Counted from the stretch's first letter, positions 1-7,079 are shown. The stretch: DNA of 9,871 nt from an uncultured Clostridia bacterium (GCA_904420265.1 CAJFUU010000258.1:1-9871), one strand, 5' to 3'. Notes: generated by a model not told the origin, from the sequence alone. A program made the numbers and translations.

Positions 1-1290
1 AAAGCCGGCAAACCAGGCGTTGGTGGGCACAGTTTTGTCGTCGCTGGTCTCGGCCGAGCCGGTCTTGCCGCAAACGGTGTAACCGGAAATGGCCGCGCGC
101 GTGGCGGTGCCGGACTGTACGGCCTGATACATGGCCCGGGCGATGATCTCGGCGGTGGAAGCGTCCAAAACCTGCCGGTACGCGCTGGTTTCCAACGTAT
201 GGGTAGTGATGCCCAGAGAGTTTCGAATGCTTCTTATAAGCACAGGTTTCATCATCACGCCGTCATTGGCGACCGTGCCAGCAATCATCGCCATGTGCTG
301 CGGCGTGACCAGCACTTCGCCCTGGCCCACGCCGGCCCACACGAGGCCGCCGACATTGGGGATGTCCTCCGGAAAGGACGAATTGTAAATCATGAAATCG
401 CCGAACTTGAAGTTTTCGTTGAGGCCGAATTTTTCCGCCGTGGCGCGCAGGCGCTCCTCGCCAAGCTGGTAGGCCAGTTTGCCGAAGGTGATGTTGCAGC
501 TCCGGGCAAAGGCGGTCATCAGGTCAAGTTCGCCATGCACGGCGTTGCCGGCGCAGACGATGGTGCCGCCCTCGTAGTCCCAGGAGCCGGAGCATACAAA
601 GCGCTGATTGAGCACGTTGGGGTCGGCCTCGATGGCCGCGGCCAGCGTGACGATTTTAAACGTGGAGCCAGGCGTATACAGGCCCTGGATGCAGCGGTTC
701 AAAAAAGCGGTATCGGCGATATTGTCGCCCTCGATGCTGCCGTCGAGCAGGTCGACCGGGTCATAGTCCGGCCTAGATACCCAGGCGAGGATTTCGCCGG
801 TTTTGTAATTGATAACGCATACGGCGCCATTCTTGCCCTCGGGGAAGATGGAAGAGATGTATGCCGTCAGTTCCGCGTCTATGGTCAATTGTATGCTGGA
901 GCCGACGCGCTCTTCGCCGGAAAAGGCCGAGCGCAGTTTGTCCACCAGCGAACCGGAAATATTCAGAAGCGTGGAAGAATAGTAGTTTTCCACGCCCGTG
1001 CCGCTCATGCCCATCTGGTCGCCGATGGTCTGCGAAAGGGCGCGGCGGCCGGCCTCGTTGGTGAGATACTGGCGCGTGCCGTCCGAGGCGGTATGCGCAA
1101 GCGTGTTTCCATCGCGGTCGGTAATGTCGCCCATGTGCGCGGTGGAGCCGTTGGAGCGCGTATTGTAGGGGTTCGAAGCCCAGACGCTGCCCTGCGAATA
1201 GACCGTGAAACCGTACCACACGCCCAAACCGACAAACAGGCACACAATCAGCATGCCGACAATGCGCATTTTGCCGCGCAGTTCCTTCAC
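1..1290 (-). CDS. pbpA: Class B penicillin-binding protein (PbpA/PBP2-type transpeptidase), C-terminus cut by window edge
   Basis: D,D-transpeptidase that cross-links peptidoglycan outside the membrane. The 430 visible residues start with a short cytoplasmic tail and one membrane anchor (about residues 8-27). A dimerisation-type region follows, then the transpeptidase domain from about residue 145. All three active-site motifs are present: S209-T-F-K212 with the nucleophilic serine, S264-C-N266 and K409-T-G411 (CGKTGSAE). The reading frame is open to the left edge, so perhaps 50-80 C-terminal residues are missing, judged from the family layout. The GTG start at 1290 is chosen because it has a strong GGAGG 7 nt upstream and overlaps the SEDS stop as GTGA, implying translational coupling. 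The N-terminal region is short, like actinobacterial PbpA rather than Gram-negative PBP2. Partnering with the adjacent SEDS protein is inferred from position. The exact subclass (elongation, division or sporulation) cannot be decided; the family is certain. Confidence 0.95.
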   Translation of the reverse strand, partial: MKELRGKMRIVGMLIVCLFVGLGVWYGFTVYSQGSVWASNPYNTRSNGSTAHMGDITDRDGNTLAHTASDGTRQYLTNEAGRRALSQTIGDQMGMSGTGVENYYSSTLLNISGSLVDKLRSAFSGEERVGSSIQLTIDAELTAYISSIFPEGKNGAVCVINYKTGEILAWVSRPDYDPVDLLDGSIEGDNIADTAFLNRCIQGLYTPGSTFKIVTLAAAIEADPNVLNQRFVCSGSWDYEGGTIVCAGNAVHGELDLMTAFARSCNITFGKLAYQLGEERLRATAEKFGLNENFKFGDFMIYNSSFPEDIPNVGGLVWAGVGQGEVLVTPQHMAMIAGTVANDGVMMKPVLIRSIRNSLGITTHTLETSAYRQVLDASTAEIIARAMYQAVQSGTATRAAISGYTVCGKTGSAETSDDKTVPTNAWFAGF

Positions 1291-2663
1291 AGATCCACCT
1301 CCTCGCGCAGTTCCAGGCGGTCGATGTCGCGGGCCTCGTCTTCAGCGTTCATTGAAGAGATGCCCAGCAGGATTCCAAAGGATAAAAACGTACTCACCAG
1401 CGAAGAACCGCCAGAGGAAATCAACGGCAGCGTAACGCCGGTAAGCGGGATGAGTTTGGTGTTGCCGCCGACGATGAGCATGGTCTGCAGCCCCAGCATG
1501 GTGACAATGCCGAAGGCGGTAAGCGAATGAAAGCTGGTGCGGGCGTTCATGGCTACCACCATGCCGCGCATGATGATGAGCACATAAATCGCCAACAGGC
1601 AGATGGAAAAAATCAGCCCGAATTCCTCGGCGATGGCGGCAAAAATGAAGTCCGAGTGATACAGAGGGATGTTGCGCGGCCGTCCCAGCCCCAACCCCAT
1701 GCCGAACAGGCCGCCGGAGCCGATGGCGATCAGCGCCTGCACAATCTGCACGCCGGAATCGGTGGGATCGCTCCAGGGATTTTGCCAGATGGCGATGCGC
1801 TGTTGCACATAGGGGAGCGCCTTGTAGGCCACAATGGAGCCGGCCACGCCCACGCCCAACCCGCCCAGGGTAATCAGCCAGTTGGAAGTGGCGGCGAAGT
1901 AAATCAGCAGCGTCGTCAGAAAATAAAGCAGTACCGCGCCCAAATCCCGCTGGATCAGCAATATGCCGCAGCAGGCCGCCGCAAAGAAGATGGCGGGCAA
2001 ACATTTCACAAAGCGCGGCCGCCCCGCCAGGGAGGCGGCAAGAATCAAAATCAGGGCGGGCTTGATAAACTCCGAGGGCTGCAGGGTGAGCTGGTCGGGG
2101 ATAATGGTAATCCAGTTGCGCGCGCCGTTTTGCACCTCGCCCAGCACCCACGGCGAAGCCAGCGCGCCCAGGCAAAGCACCATGCCGGGCAATATCCACT
2201 TTTTCCATTGGCGAACAGAGCGGATAAAAGCGATGCCCACCGCCATCGCCGCAATGCCGATGGCGGCGTATATCGCCTGCGTGAGCGCCGTAATTTTGGC
2301 GCGGGCAATGTCCGAAAGCGTAATGATGCCCACGGAGCACAAAAGCAACGCCAAAATCAAAATGGCGCGGTCCACCGGCCAGATCTTGCCAAAAAGCATG
2401 GTCACAAGCCAGGTGACCGCCGGCAGGCAGACGGCCAGAATCAGCGCCTGCATATCCACAGGGTTCTCCTGCAGGGACACCAGCAACATGGCCGTGAACT
2501 GAAACAGCATCACCGCCGATAAAAGCAGGCGCGTGTTCGAGCGCATCAGCGCCCGGCGCATGTTTTCAATGCTGCGGCCGCCGCGAGGGCGGGCCGGGGC
2601 TTCGTCAAAGAGCGTTTCCGCGTCGAATCCGTCCGCGGATGAATACCTGTCTCGTCCCTTCAT
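1287..2663 (-). CDS. FtsW/RodA/SpoVE-family SEDS peptidoglycan glycosyltransferase
   Basis: SEDS polymerase that extends glycan strands from lipid II at the membrane, normally in complex with a class B PBP such as the one encoded next. The 458 residues comprise a charged cytoplasmic N-tail of about 45 residues and then roughly ten hydrophobic segments. Family motifs: NGARNWI (179-185), LQPSEF (194-199), QRDLGA (238-243), GSGGLFGMGLGLG (315-327), HSDFIFAAIAEEFG (336-349) and LTGVTLPLISSGGSSL (407-422). The Asp of DFIF (338) corresponds to the acidic residue known to be essential in SEDS enzymes. QRDLG and SSGGSS replace the more usual QPDLG and SYGGSS. The start at 2663 lies 1 nt after the FHA stop; an open frame continues upstream, but it is antisense-like sequence over the FHA gene and lacks family features. 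GAGGA about 11 nt upstream is only a moderate ribosome site, so coupling to FHA translation is likely. Whether it acts in elongation, division or sporulation is not resolved. Confidence 0.95.
   Translation of the reverse strand: MKGRDRYSSADGFDAETLFDEAPARPRGGRSIENMRRALMRSNTRLLLSAVMLFQFTAMLLVSLQENPVDMQALILAVCLPAVTWLVTMLFGKIWPVDRAILILALLLCSVGIITLSDIARAKITALTQAIYAAIGIAAMAVGIAFIRSVRQWKKWILPGMVLCLGALASPWVLGEVQNGARNWITIIPDQLTLQPSEFIKPALILILAASLAGRPRFVKCLPAIFFAAACCGILLIQRDLGAVLLYFLTTLLIYFAATSNWLITLGGLGVGVAGSIVAYKALPYVQQRIAIWQNPWSDPTDSGVQIVQALIAIGSGGLFGMGLGLGRPRNIPLYHSDFIFAAIAEEFGLIFSICLLAIYVLIIMRGMVVAMNARTSFHSLTAFGIVTMLGLQTMLIVGGNTKLIPLTGVTLPLISSGGSSLVSTFLSFGILLGISSMNAEDEARDIDRLELREEVDL
1295..1303 (-). 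promoter_or_regulatory. Shine-Dalgarno of the PBP gene, inside the end of the SEDS gene
   Basis: On the minus strand AGGAGGTGG lies within the last codons of the SEDS gene, ending 4 nt before the GTG. It is close to the ideal anti-16S match. It decides the GTG start over the in-frame ATG at 1269, which has no comparable site. Confidence 0.8.
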
Positions 2664-2664
2664 G

Positions 2665-3552
2665 TCAGAAATTATCCTCATCGGCGTCATCGCCTGTGTC
2701 GAAAAAAAACGCTTCGTCGTCCGCGCGCTTTCTTCCCTGCGGCGCCGCGCGGCGCTTGCGGGAAACGCCTTCCCGGCGCGGACGGGGCGAATTCTCACGC
2801 TCCGCGCGGGCGGGAGCGGGCCGTTGCGGCCGAAGCGTCTCGCCAGGCACGGCGTCGGGCAAATCGCCCGCGCGTTCCCTGCGGACAGAAGCGGGCCGCC
2901 GCGCCTCCCTTTGCGCGCGCTCAAACAAACCGCCGTCGCGTTCCTCTCGGGTGGGGATGGGCCTTCCCCAGCGCTCCGCGTCTTCTTCGAAAGCCGCGTC
3001 TTGGCTGTCCGCAAACGCCGCCTGCGCCGGGCGCGCCGTTTCCACGCGGGGCGCGTCAAACAGGCCGCCGTCCTGCCCTTCGTAATCTCCGGCGCGGCCC
3101 GAAGCGTCGATGAGCACCAGCGAGAGCAACACCGAGCCCGCATAAAAATTGTCGCCGTCGCGCAGGAGCAACTTGCGCACGCGTTTTCCCTCGCCGTCGC
3201 GCAGCTTCGCCTCGGACACGGCCGTAAGGGCGAGGCCCTCCTCGGTCAGTTCAAAGCGCGCGTGCCGCGAACGCACCGAAGCGTGGCGCACGCGAATGTC
3301 TGCGGCGCGGCCGCTGCCCAGCGTGCCTTCGCGGATGACCGGATAGCGCATGCCGCGCCGGGCCCGGCCGTCCCCCTCGAGCACCACCAGTTCTCCCGAA
3401 AGGCCCGTCTGCGGCGCCCAGCGGCGCAGTTTGCGGGCGCGGCGGCTGTCGCGCACCGTCACCCGCCAGGCGCGAAACACAATCAGCAGGAAAAGGCCCG
3501 CGAAAAAGTAGCGCGCCGCCAGGGCGAGAATTTCATATAACCCGTCGCTCAA
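2665..3552 (-). CDS. Membrane-anchored FHA-domain protein with long disordered tail
   Basis: First gene of the cell-wall operon, 295 residues. One transmembrane helix (about 8-27) is followed by a basic stretch. A forkhead-associated domain (about 53-150) then reads EGTLGSGRAADIRV, the RHARF strand and LRDGDNFYAGSVLLSLVL. From about 155 to the end it is low-complexity and rich in Arg, Ala, Pro and Glu, with DGGLF occurring twice (161-165 and 206-210) and an acidic C-terminus. FHA domains bind phosphothreonine. In actinobacteria and clostridia such proteins lie beside RodA/FtsW and PbpA genes and connect Ser/Thr kinases to wall synthesis; no kinase is visible here. The usual pThr-contacting Ser of the SxxH motif appears to be Arg94 (VRSRHA instead of VSxRHA), and the later Asn-Gly is not evident, so ligand binding may differ. 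The start is TTG at 3552 with GGGAGGG 8 nt upstream; no ATG in frame has such a site. Confidence 0.88.
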   Translation of the reverse strand: MSDGLYEILALAARYFFAGLFLLIVFRAWRVTVRDSRRARKLRRWAPQTGLSGELVVLEGDGRARRGMRYPVIREGTLGSGRAADIRVRHASVRSRHARFELTEEGLALTAVSEAKLRDGEGKRVRKLLLRDGDNFYAGSVLLSLVLIDASGRAGDYEGQDGGLFDAPRVETARPAQAAFADSQDAAFEEDAERWGRPIPTREERDGGLFERAQREARRPASVRRERAGDLPDAVPGETLRPQRPAPARAERENSPRPRREGVSRKRRAAPQGRKRADDEAFFFDTGDDADEDNF

Positions 3553-3560
3553 GCGCCGCG

Positions 3561-3567
3561 CCCTCCC
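3561..3567 (-). promoter_or_regulatory. Shine-Dalgarno supporting the TTG start of the FHA gene
   Basis: GGGAGGG on the minus strand, 8 nt before the TTG codon at 3552-3550. It is the reason a rare TTG start is preferred for this gene. Confidence 0.7.
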
Positions 3568-3587
3568 TTCGACAGTTTTCCATGCAT

Positions 3588-3596
3588 ATCATAGCA
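3588..3596 (-). promoter_or_regulatory. Extended -10 promoter for the FHA-SEDS-PBP operon
   Basis: The minus strand reads TGCTATGAT, an extended -10 (TGn plus TATGAT, 5 of 6 to consensus), placed to give a transcript starting near 3580, about 28 nt before the TTG start. No good -35 hexamer is seen at 16-18 nt spacing, which is tolerated by extended -10 promoters. Prediction from motif only. Confidence 0.5.
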
Positions 3597-3633
3597 TGCG
3601 CGTGTTAAATTCCCGTTGAAAACGGCTTCGCCT

Positions 3634-3652
3634 GAAAAATGCCGCATTTTTC
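3634..3652. promoter_or_regulatory. Perfect palindrome between the divergent promoters, candidate operator
   Basis: GAAAAATGC-C-GCATTTTTC: two 9-nt arms around a single central base. It lies about 25 nt upstream of the rightward -10 element, where a -35 would sit or just beyond it, and about 40 nt behind the leftward -10. Because both neighbours are transcribed away from it, a terminator role is unlikely. A binding site for a dimeric regulator of one or both promoters is the simplest reading. Confidence 0.4.
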
Positions 3653-3674
3653 CCGTCCGCGCGGGCGCAGTTCG

Positions 3675-3683
3675 TGGTATAAT
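3675..3683 (+). promoter_or_regulatory. Extended -10 promoter for the TauE/SafE-type gene
   Basis: TGGTATAAT is a consensus TATAAT preceded by TGn, with no recognisable -35 hexamer at the usual distance. Transcription would begin near 3690, directly at the ribosome binding site AAGGTGG. This argues that the in-frame ATG at 3639 lies upstream of the message and is not the start. Confidence 0.6.
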
Positions 3684-3707
3684 ATACTGGGAAGGTGGAT
3701 GTCATTT

Positions 3708-4472
3708 ATGGAAGTAACGACCGCTATGCATCTCACGGTCTGCCCGCTGGTATTTCTGGCCTCGTTGATCGACGCCATTGGCGGGGGCGGCGGGTTGATC
3801 TCTCTGCCGGCCTATTATCTGGCGGGCCTGCCGCCGACGCTGGCGGCGGGCACCAACAAACTTTCGGCCTGTTTTGGAACGCTTGTGGCCACGGTGCGCT
3901 TTGGCCGCGGCCACAAGCTGCTGCTTTGGCCGGCGCTTCTGGCGGTGGCCGGGGCGTTGCCGGGCGCGTTCGTGGGGGCGGAGATTTTGCGCGCCATGGA
4001 CGAAAATACCGTGCGCATGATTATGCTTATCGGCATTCCCATCATGGCGCTGGTGGTGGCCTTCAAGCGCGACACGCCTGCAAAGCCTCGGGAAATGACG
4101 CGCAAAGCGTACGCCCTGTGTTTTCTGATCGGCCTGGGCTGCGGGTTTTACGACGGCTTTTTCGGCCCCGGCGCCGGCACGTTGATGATCATGCTCTTTA
4201 CCTGGGTGGCGGGCATGGACATGGTAACGGCCTCGGGCACGGCCAAGCCGGTCAACCTGGCTTCGAACCTGGCGGCGCTTACGTCGTTCCTCATCGGCGG
4301 AGATGTTCTCGTTCGCCTGGCGGCGCCGGCCATCGTCTGTTCCATCGCCGGCGGATGGGTCGGTTCGAAGCTGGCCCTGCGCGTGGGCGCGCGGCTGATT
4401 CGCTATGTCATGTTGGGCGTTCTGGTTCTTCTGGTGGGCAAGCTGGCGTATGAATGGCTCATCGCGGCGTGA
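3708..4472 (+). CDS. TauE/SafE (TSUP) family membrane permease, probable sulfite/organosulfonate or related anion exporter
   Basis: Integral membrane protein of 254 residues with about eight hydrophobic segments in two similar halves, the usual size and plan of the 4-toluene sulfonate uptake permease (TSUP) family. The first half carries DAIGGGGGLISLPAYYLAGLPP followed by AAGTNKLS. The second half has the matching GFYDGFFGPGAGTLMI, then ASGTAKPVNLASNLAAL. Both glycine-rich re-entrant motifs are typical of TauE/SafE proteins. Characterised members move sulfite, sulfoacetate or other sulfur and carbon anions; the substrate here cannot be inferred, and no sulfur-metabolism gene is nearby. The start at 3708 is chosen because AAGGTGG sits 9 nt upstream. 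The ATG at 3699 is too close to that site, and the ATG at 3639 precedes the promoter. It is divergent from the cell-wall operon and followed 55 nt later by the SpoIID-domain gene, with which it may be cotranscribed. Confidence 0.9.
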   Translation: MEVTTAMHLTVCPLVFLASLIDAIGGGGGLISLPAYYLAGLPPTLAAGTNKLSACFGTLVATVRFGRGHKLLLWPALLAVAGALPGAFVGAEILRAMDENTVRMIMLIGIPIMALVVAFKRDTPAKPREMTRKAYALCFLIGLGCGFYDGFFGPGAGTLMIMLFTWVAGMDMVTASGTAKPVNLASNLAALTSFLIGGDVLVRLAAPAIVCSIAGGWVGSKLALRVGARLIRYVMLGVLVLLVGKLAYEWLIAA

Positions 4473-4527
4473 ACCAATCGGCCGTCAAATGCGTCTATAT
4501 TACAAGTATGAACATGGGAGGGTTTCC

Positions 4528-6312
4528 ATGCATTTACGTTTCAGGCGCGCCTTGAGCGCGTTCATGGCCCTGGTGCTGCTCGCTTCCGCGCCCGCGCTGG
4601 CGTTGGAGATGATCCTCGAAGAGCCGACGCCAACCCCCGCTGTCTCGGAGATTGCAGACGATGGCATGCTGCGGGTCTATCTCCTTTCGCTGGGAGACCC
4701 GGCCTCGCTGGGCATGACGTTGGCCGGTTCCTACACCGTAGAGGGCGACCGGGGCTTCCGCTTTGACCGCGACACGCAGATTGTGCTGGCGGCGGACGGC
4801 GAAAACGTGCTGTTGAGCGTGGGCGGCCTCACCATCGACATGGGCCCGTCTCTGACGCTCACCCGCCAGGCCGTCACCGACGGCGGCGAAAATGGCATCT
4901 ACATCCACGAAACCGGGCGCGACACGCTTTATGAGGGCGATTTGACCGTATCGGTGTCCGACGGCGGCCTGCGCAGCATTCTCACCATCCATATCGAGGA
5001 CTACCTCAAGGGCGTGGTGGCCTACGAAATGAGCGATTCCTTCCCCTTGGAAGCGCTCAAGGCGCAGGCTGTGGCCGCGCGCACCTACGCGATGGGCCGC
5101 AAGTGGGTCAGCGCCGCGCGGGACTACGATGTGGTGGACACCACGCAGGATCAGGTCTATCGCGGGCTGGACGCCAGCTACGCCAACGTCATCGCCGCGG
5201 TGGAAGATACGCGCGGCGTGGTGGGCACCTACAACGGCGGCTTTGCCATGTGCTATTATACCGCCAGCAACGGCGGGCAGACGGCGCTGGCCACGGACAT
5301 CTGGGGCGGCTCCGGGGATTACGGCTACCTGGCCATGGCAGACGACCCCTACGATCTGGAAAACCCCGCCAGCCTGGTCAATAGCCTCACGTTCCGGGCC
5401 GATCTTTCCGACAGCGCCGCCCTGCGCGGCATGCTGGAAGAGGGCCTGGCAGCGCTGGAAATGCCCTATGAGGACATACAGATTGAATCCGTGGTTTCCG
5501 TCGAACCGGTCGAACCGCGCTTTGAAGGCAGTTATATGTACACGCAACTGCGCTTCACGCTGTCCTTATCGGCCTATGTGCGCGGTTGGCAGGCGCAGGA
5601 AGGCGATAATTACGCGCCCTTGTTTGACGACGGTTCGGCCTTCTCAGAGGAAATGCTCGCCTCGGTCTACGGCCTGTCGCTGGCGCGGCGGGGCAGATTG
5701 TCGTTGCCGCTGGTCTACCAGGACGGCCGCGTGGCCCTGCCGGAAACGGTGACAGTGGATCTGTCGGTATACGATCAGATCAAAGACGGCCTGTCGCTGG
5801 GCCTGAACGGCGGCGATTATGAGCTGGTCAGCGTGACGCAGGAGGGCGATACCTTCACCATCTCCATGCGGCGCTTCGGTCACGGCGTGGGCATGAGCCA
5901 ACGCGGCGCGCAATGGATGGCCGGCGAATACGGCATGAGCTATACGGAAATTCTGAACTTCTACTATCCGGGCATGACGCTGGAAGTTATCGACTGGCCG
6001 GAGGTGGAACTGACCGCTCTGGAAGATCTGCCCGACAGCATCGGCGCGGCCCGCGCGCGGCCTACGCCCACCCCCACGCCCGCGCCGCTGCCCGCACTGG
6101 AGGAGGGCGAGTATTACGCTACGGTGGCGCTGGAAAGCCGTTCCTCGTCGCTGAACGTGCGCGAAGAGCCGTCCACAAGCGCGCGCATTGTCGCCGCGTT
6201 GGGGTATGGCCGGCGCGTGATCGTCTCCGAGGATGCCGGCGACGGCTGGGTGCGCATCCGCACTGCCGAACTGGAAGGTTACGTGCGCCTGGAGTACCTG
6301 GAGGCCGAATAA
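4528..6312 (+). CDS. Secreted SpoIID/LytB-domain protein with C-terminal SH3b domain
   Basis: Exported cell-wall protein of 594 residues. The signal peptide is about residues 1-25 (basic MHLRFRR, hydrophobic core, ASAPALA cleavage region), followed by a Thr/Pro-rich stretch. The SpoIID domain runs from about 140 to 485: IEDYLKGVVAYEMSDSFP, then EALKAQAVAARTYA, SNGGQT, and near the end GHGVGMSQRGAQWMAGEYG (451-469) and ILNFYYPGM. Glu167 in YEMS aligns with the catalytic acid of the lytic transglycosylase SpoIID. About 160 residues between the N- and C-terminal motifs make it longer than sporulation SpoIID. A PTPTPTPAP linker (512-520) leads to a bacterial SH3 domain (about 528-594, SLNVREEPS, DGWVRIR, GYVRLEYL) that should bind wall peptides or glycan. 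Start: ATG with GGGAGGG 5 nt upstream. Likely glycan cleavage or amidase enhancement at the wall; not necessarily sporulation, since the SH3b fusion and context differ from spoIID. A weak possible -35/-10 (GTCAAA, 17 nt, TATGAA) lies just upstream. Confidence 0.9.
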   Translation: MHLRFRRALSAFMALVLLASAPALALEMILEEPTPTPAVSEIADDGMLRVYLLSLGDPASLGMTLAGSYTVEGDRGFRFDRDTQIVLAADGENVLLSVGGLTIDMGPSLTLTRQAVTDGGENGIYIHETGRDTLYEGDLTVSVSDGGLRSILTIHIEDYLKGVVAYEMSDSFPLEALKAQAVAARTYAMGRKWVSAARDYDVVDTTQDQVYRGLDASYANVIAAVEDTRGVVGTYNGGFAMCYYTASNGGQTALATDIWGGSGDYGYLAMADDPYDLENPASLVNSLTFRADLSDSAALRGMLEEGLAALEMPYEDIQIESVVSVEPVEPRFEGSYMYTQLRFTLSLSAYVRGWQAQEGDNYAPLFDDGSAFSEEMLASVYGLSLARRGRLSLPLVYQDGRVALPETVTVDLSVYDQIKDGLSLGLNGGDYELVSVTQEGDTFTISMRRFGHGVGMSQRGAQWMAGEYGMSYTEILNFYYPGMTLEVIDWPEVELTALEDLPDSIGAARARPTPTPTPAPLPALEEGEYYATVALESRSSSLNVREEPSTSARIVAALGYGRRVIVSEDAGDGWVRIRTAELEGYVRLEYLEAE

Positions 6313-6376
6313 CGACGGTTTTGGAAAGCGCCGGGCCCGCCCCATTGCGGCATGCCCCGCAAGCGAAACGCAACGG

Positions 6377-6416
6377 CTCCCCTGGCGACGGCGCACAGAT
6401 GCGCGTCGCCGAGGAG
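6377..6416. other. Strong imperfect hairpin downstream of the SpoIID-domain gene
   Basis: GGCGACG (6384-6390) pairs with CGTCGCC (6404-6410). The inner CGCA/TGCG pairs enclose a CAGA loop with one bulged G. The outer CTCC/GGAG arms extend the stem imperfectly. It lies about 65 nt after the stop codon, with no T-tract on either strand, so it is not a standard intrinsic terminator. It could protect the 3' end or be part of the neighbouring repeat family. Confidence 0.5.
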
Positions 6417-6424
6417 CGGTTCGG

Positions 6425-6540
6425 CCTTCCCCTCCACAGGAGGATTTGACGAAAAACAGGCCCGTCCGCCTTTCCTTTTCCCCGCGAGGGGCGCTCGGAT
6501 TTCCGACCGCGCCATGGCCGAACTGGAAGGTCGCTCCTCT
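6425..6540. repeat. Diverged leftmost repeat module
   Basis: The segment beginning CCTTCCCCTCCACAGGAGG, then TTTGACGAAAAACAGGCCCG, matches, with many changes, the tail of the ~180-bp units (CTTCCCCTTTGCGGGAGG then GGTTGGACGAAAATGAAGCC). It leads into a core copy CCCCGCGAGGGGCGCTC (6480-6496) and a ~35-nt interval unlike the others before the next core at 6533. It reads as an old, degenerated member of the array. Confidence 0.6.
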
Positions 6541-6720
6541 TTTCCCGAGAGGGGCGCTCTCGACCGCTCGTCCTTCCGTCAAAGCCGCTTCGGCGGCTAT
6601 GCGGAAACGCTTTCCAGCACGATTGCTTTCCGCGCGGTACTTGCGGATGCTGTTCCCTGCCCGAAATTGGGCAACTTCCCCTTTGCGGGAGGGTTGGACA
6701 AAAAATGAAACCGTCATTTC
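6541..6720. repeat. Tandem ~180-bp repeat, copy 1
   Basis: It begins with core CCCGAGAGGGGCGCTCT and has the hairpin AGCCGC-TTCG-GCGGCT (UUCG tetraloop type). GCTTTCCGCGCGG, CCCGAAATTGGGC and the stem CTTCCC-CTTTGC-GGGAGG (6675-6692) follow, then GGTTGGACAAAAAATGAAA. This is the most divergent of the three long copies, especially in its first 45 bp. Confidence 0.75.
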
Positions 6721-6900
6721 CTTCCCCGCGGGGGGCGTTCTCCCTGCGTAGCCTTTCGGTGCAAACCGCTTCGGCGGCTTTGCGAAAACGCTTTCCGGCA
6801 CGATTGCTTCCCGCGCGGCGTTACGGACGCAGTTCCCTGCCCGGAATTGGGCGGCTTCCCCTTTGCGGGAAGGTTGGACAAAAATGAAGCCGTTATTCCC
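6721..6900. repeat. Tandem ~180-bp repeat, copy 2
   Basis: Same module order as copy 1: core CTTCCCCGCGGGGGGCGTTC, hairpin CCGC-TTCG-GCGG, CTTCCCGCGCGGCG, then CTTCCC-CTTTGC-GGGAAG (6855-6872, perfect 6-bp stem) and GGTTGGACAAAAATGAAG. After the core it differs from copy 3 at about 15 of ~160 positions by hand alignment, roughly 90% identity, mostly transitions. Confidence 0.85.
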
Positions 6901-7079
6901 TCCCCCACGAGGGACGCTCTCCCTGCGCAGCCTTTCGGTGAAAACCGCTTCGGCGGCTTTGCGAAAACGCCTTCCGGCGCAGTTGCTTCCCGTGCGGCGT
7001 TGCGGATGCTGTTCCTTGCCTGGAATTGGGCGGCTTCCCCTTTGCGGGAGGGTTGGACGAAAATGAAGCCGTCATTCCC
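6901..7079. repeat. Tandem ~180-bp repeat, copy 3
   Basis: Core TCCCCCACGAGGGACGCTCT, hairpin CCGC-TTCG-GCGG, then CTTCCC-CTTTGC-GGGAGG (7034-7051) and GGTTGGACGAAAATGAAG. Compared with copy 2, the A-to-G change in the right arm keeps pairing by a wobble with T/U. The unit passes directly into the short-period array. Confidence 0.85.

Noticed and set aside
199..1530. Long plus-strand open frame (443 codons) antisense to the PBP and SEDS genes
   Set aside because: The opposite strand encodes a PBP with all three catalytic motifs. This frame has His/Arg/Gly-rich sequence without family features or a ribosome site, as expected from G/C-rich antisense DNA.
2664..3143. N-terminal extension of the SEDS gene back to 3143
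   Set aside because: The extra 160 residues are out-of-frame FHA coding sequence, Arg-rich and unlike any SEDS N-terminus. The ATG 1 nt after the FHA stop fits the operon layout.
2533..3540. Plus-strand open frame of 335 codons over the FHA gene
   Set aside because: It is antisense to a gene with a clear membrane segment, FHA domain and operon spacing; its translation is Arg/Ala/Pro-rich low complexity.
3639..3707. ATG at 3639 as start of the TauE/SafE-type gene
   Set aside because: It lies in the palindrome, upstream of the TATAAT element, without a ribosome site. The ATG at 3708 has AAGGTGG at proper distance and begins where family homology is expected.
5644..6801. Minus-strand open frame of 385 codons across the end of the SpoIID gene into the repeats
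   Set aside because: Its left half is antisense to a well-supported gene, and its right half is repeat sequence that recurs as similar peptides in several frames.
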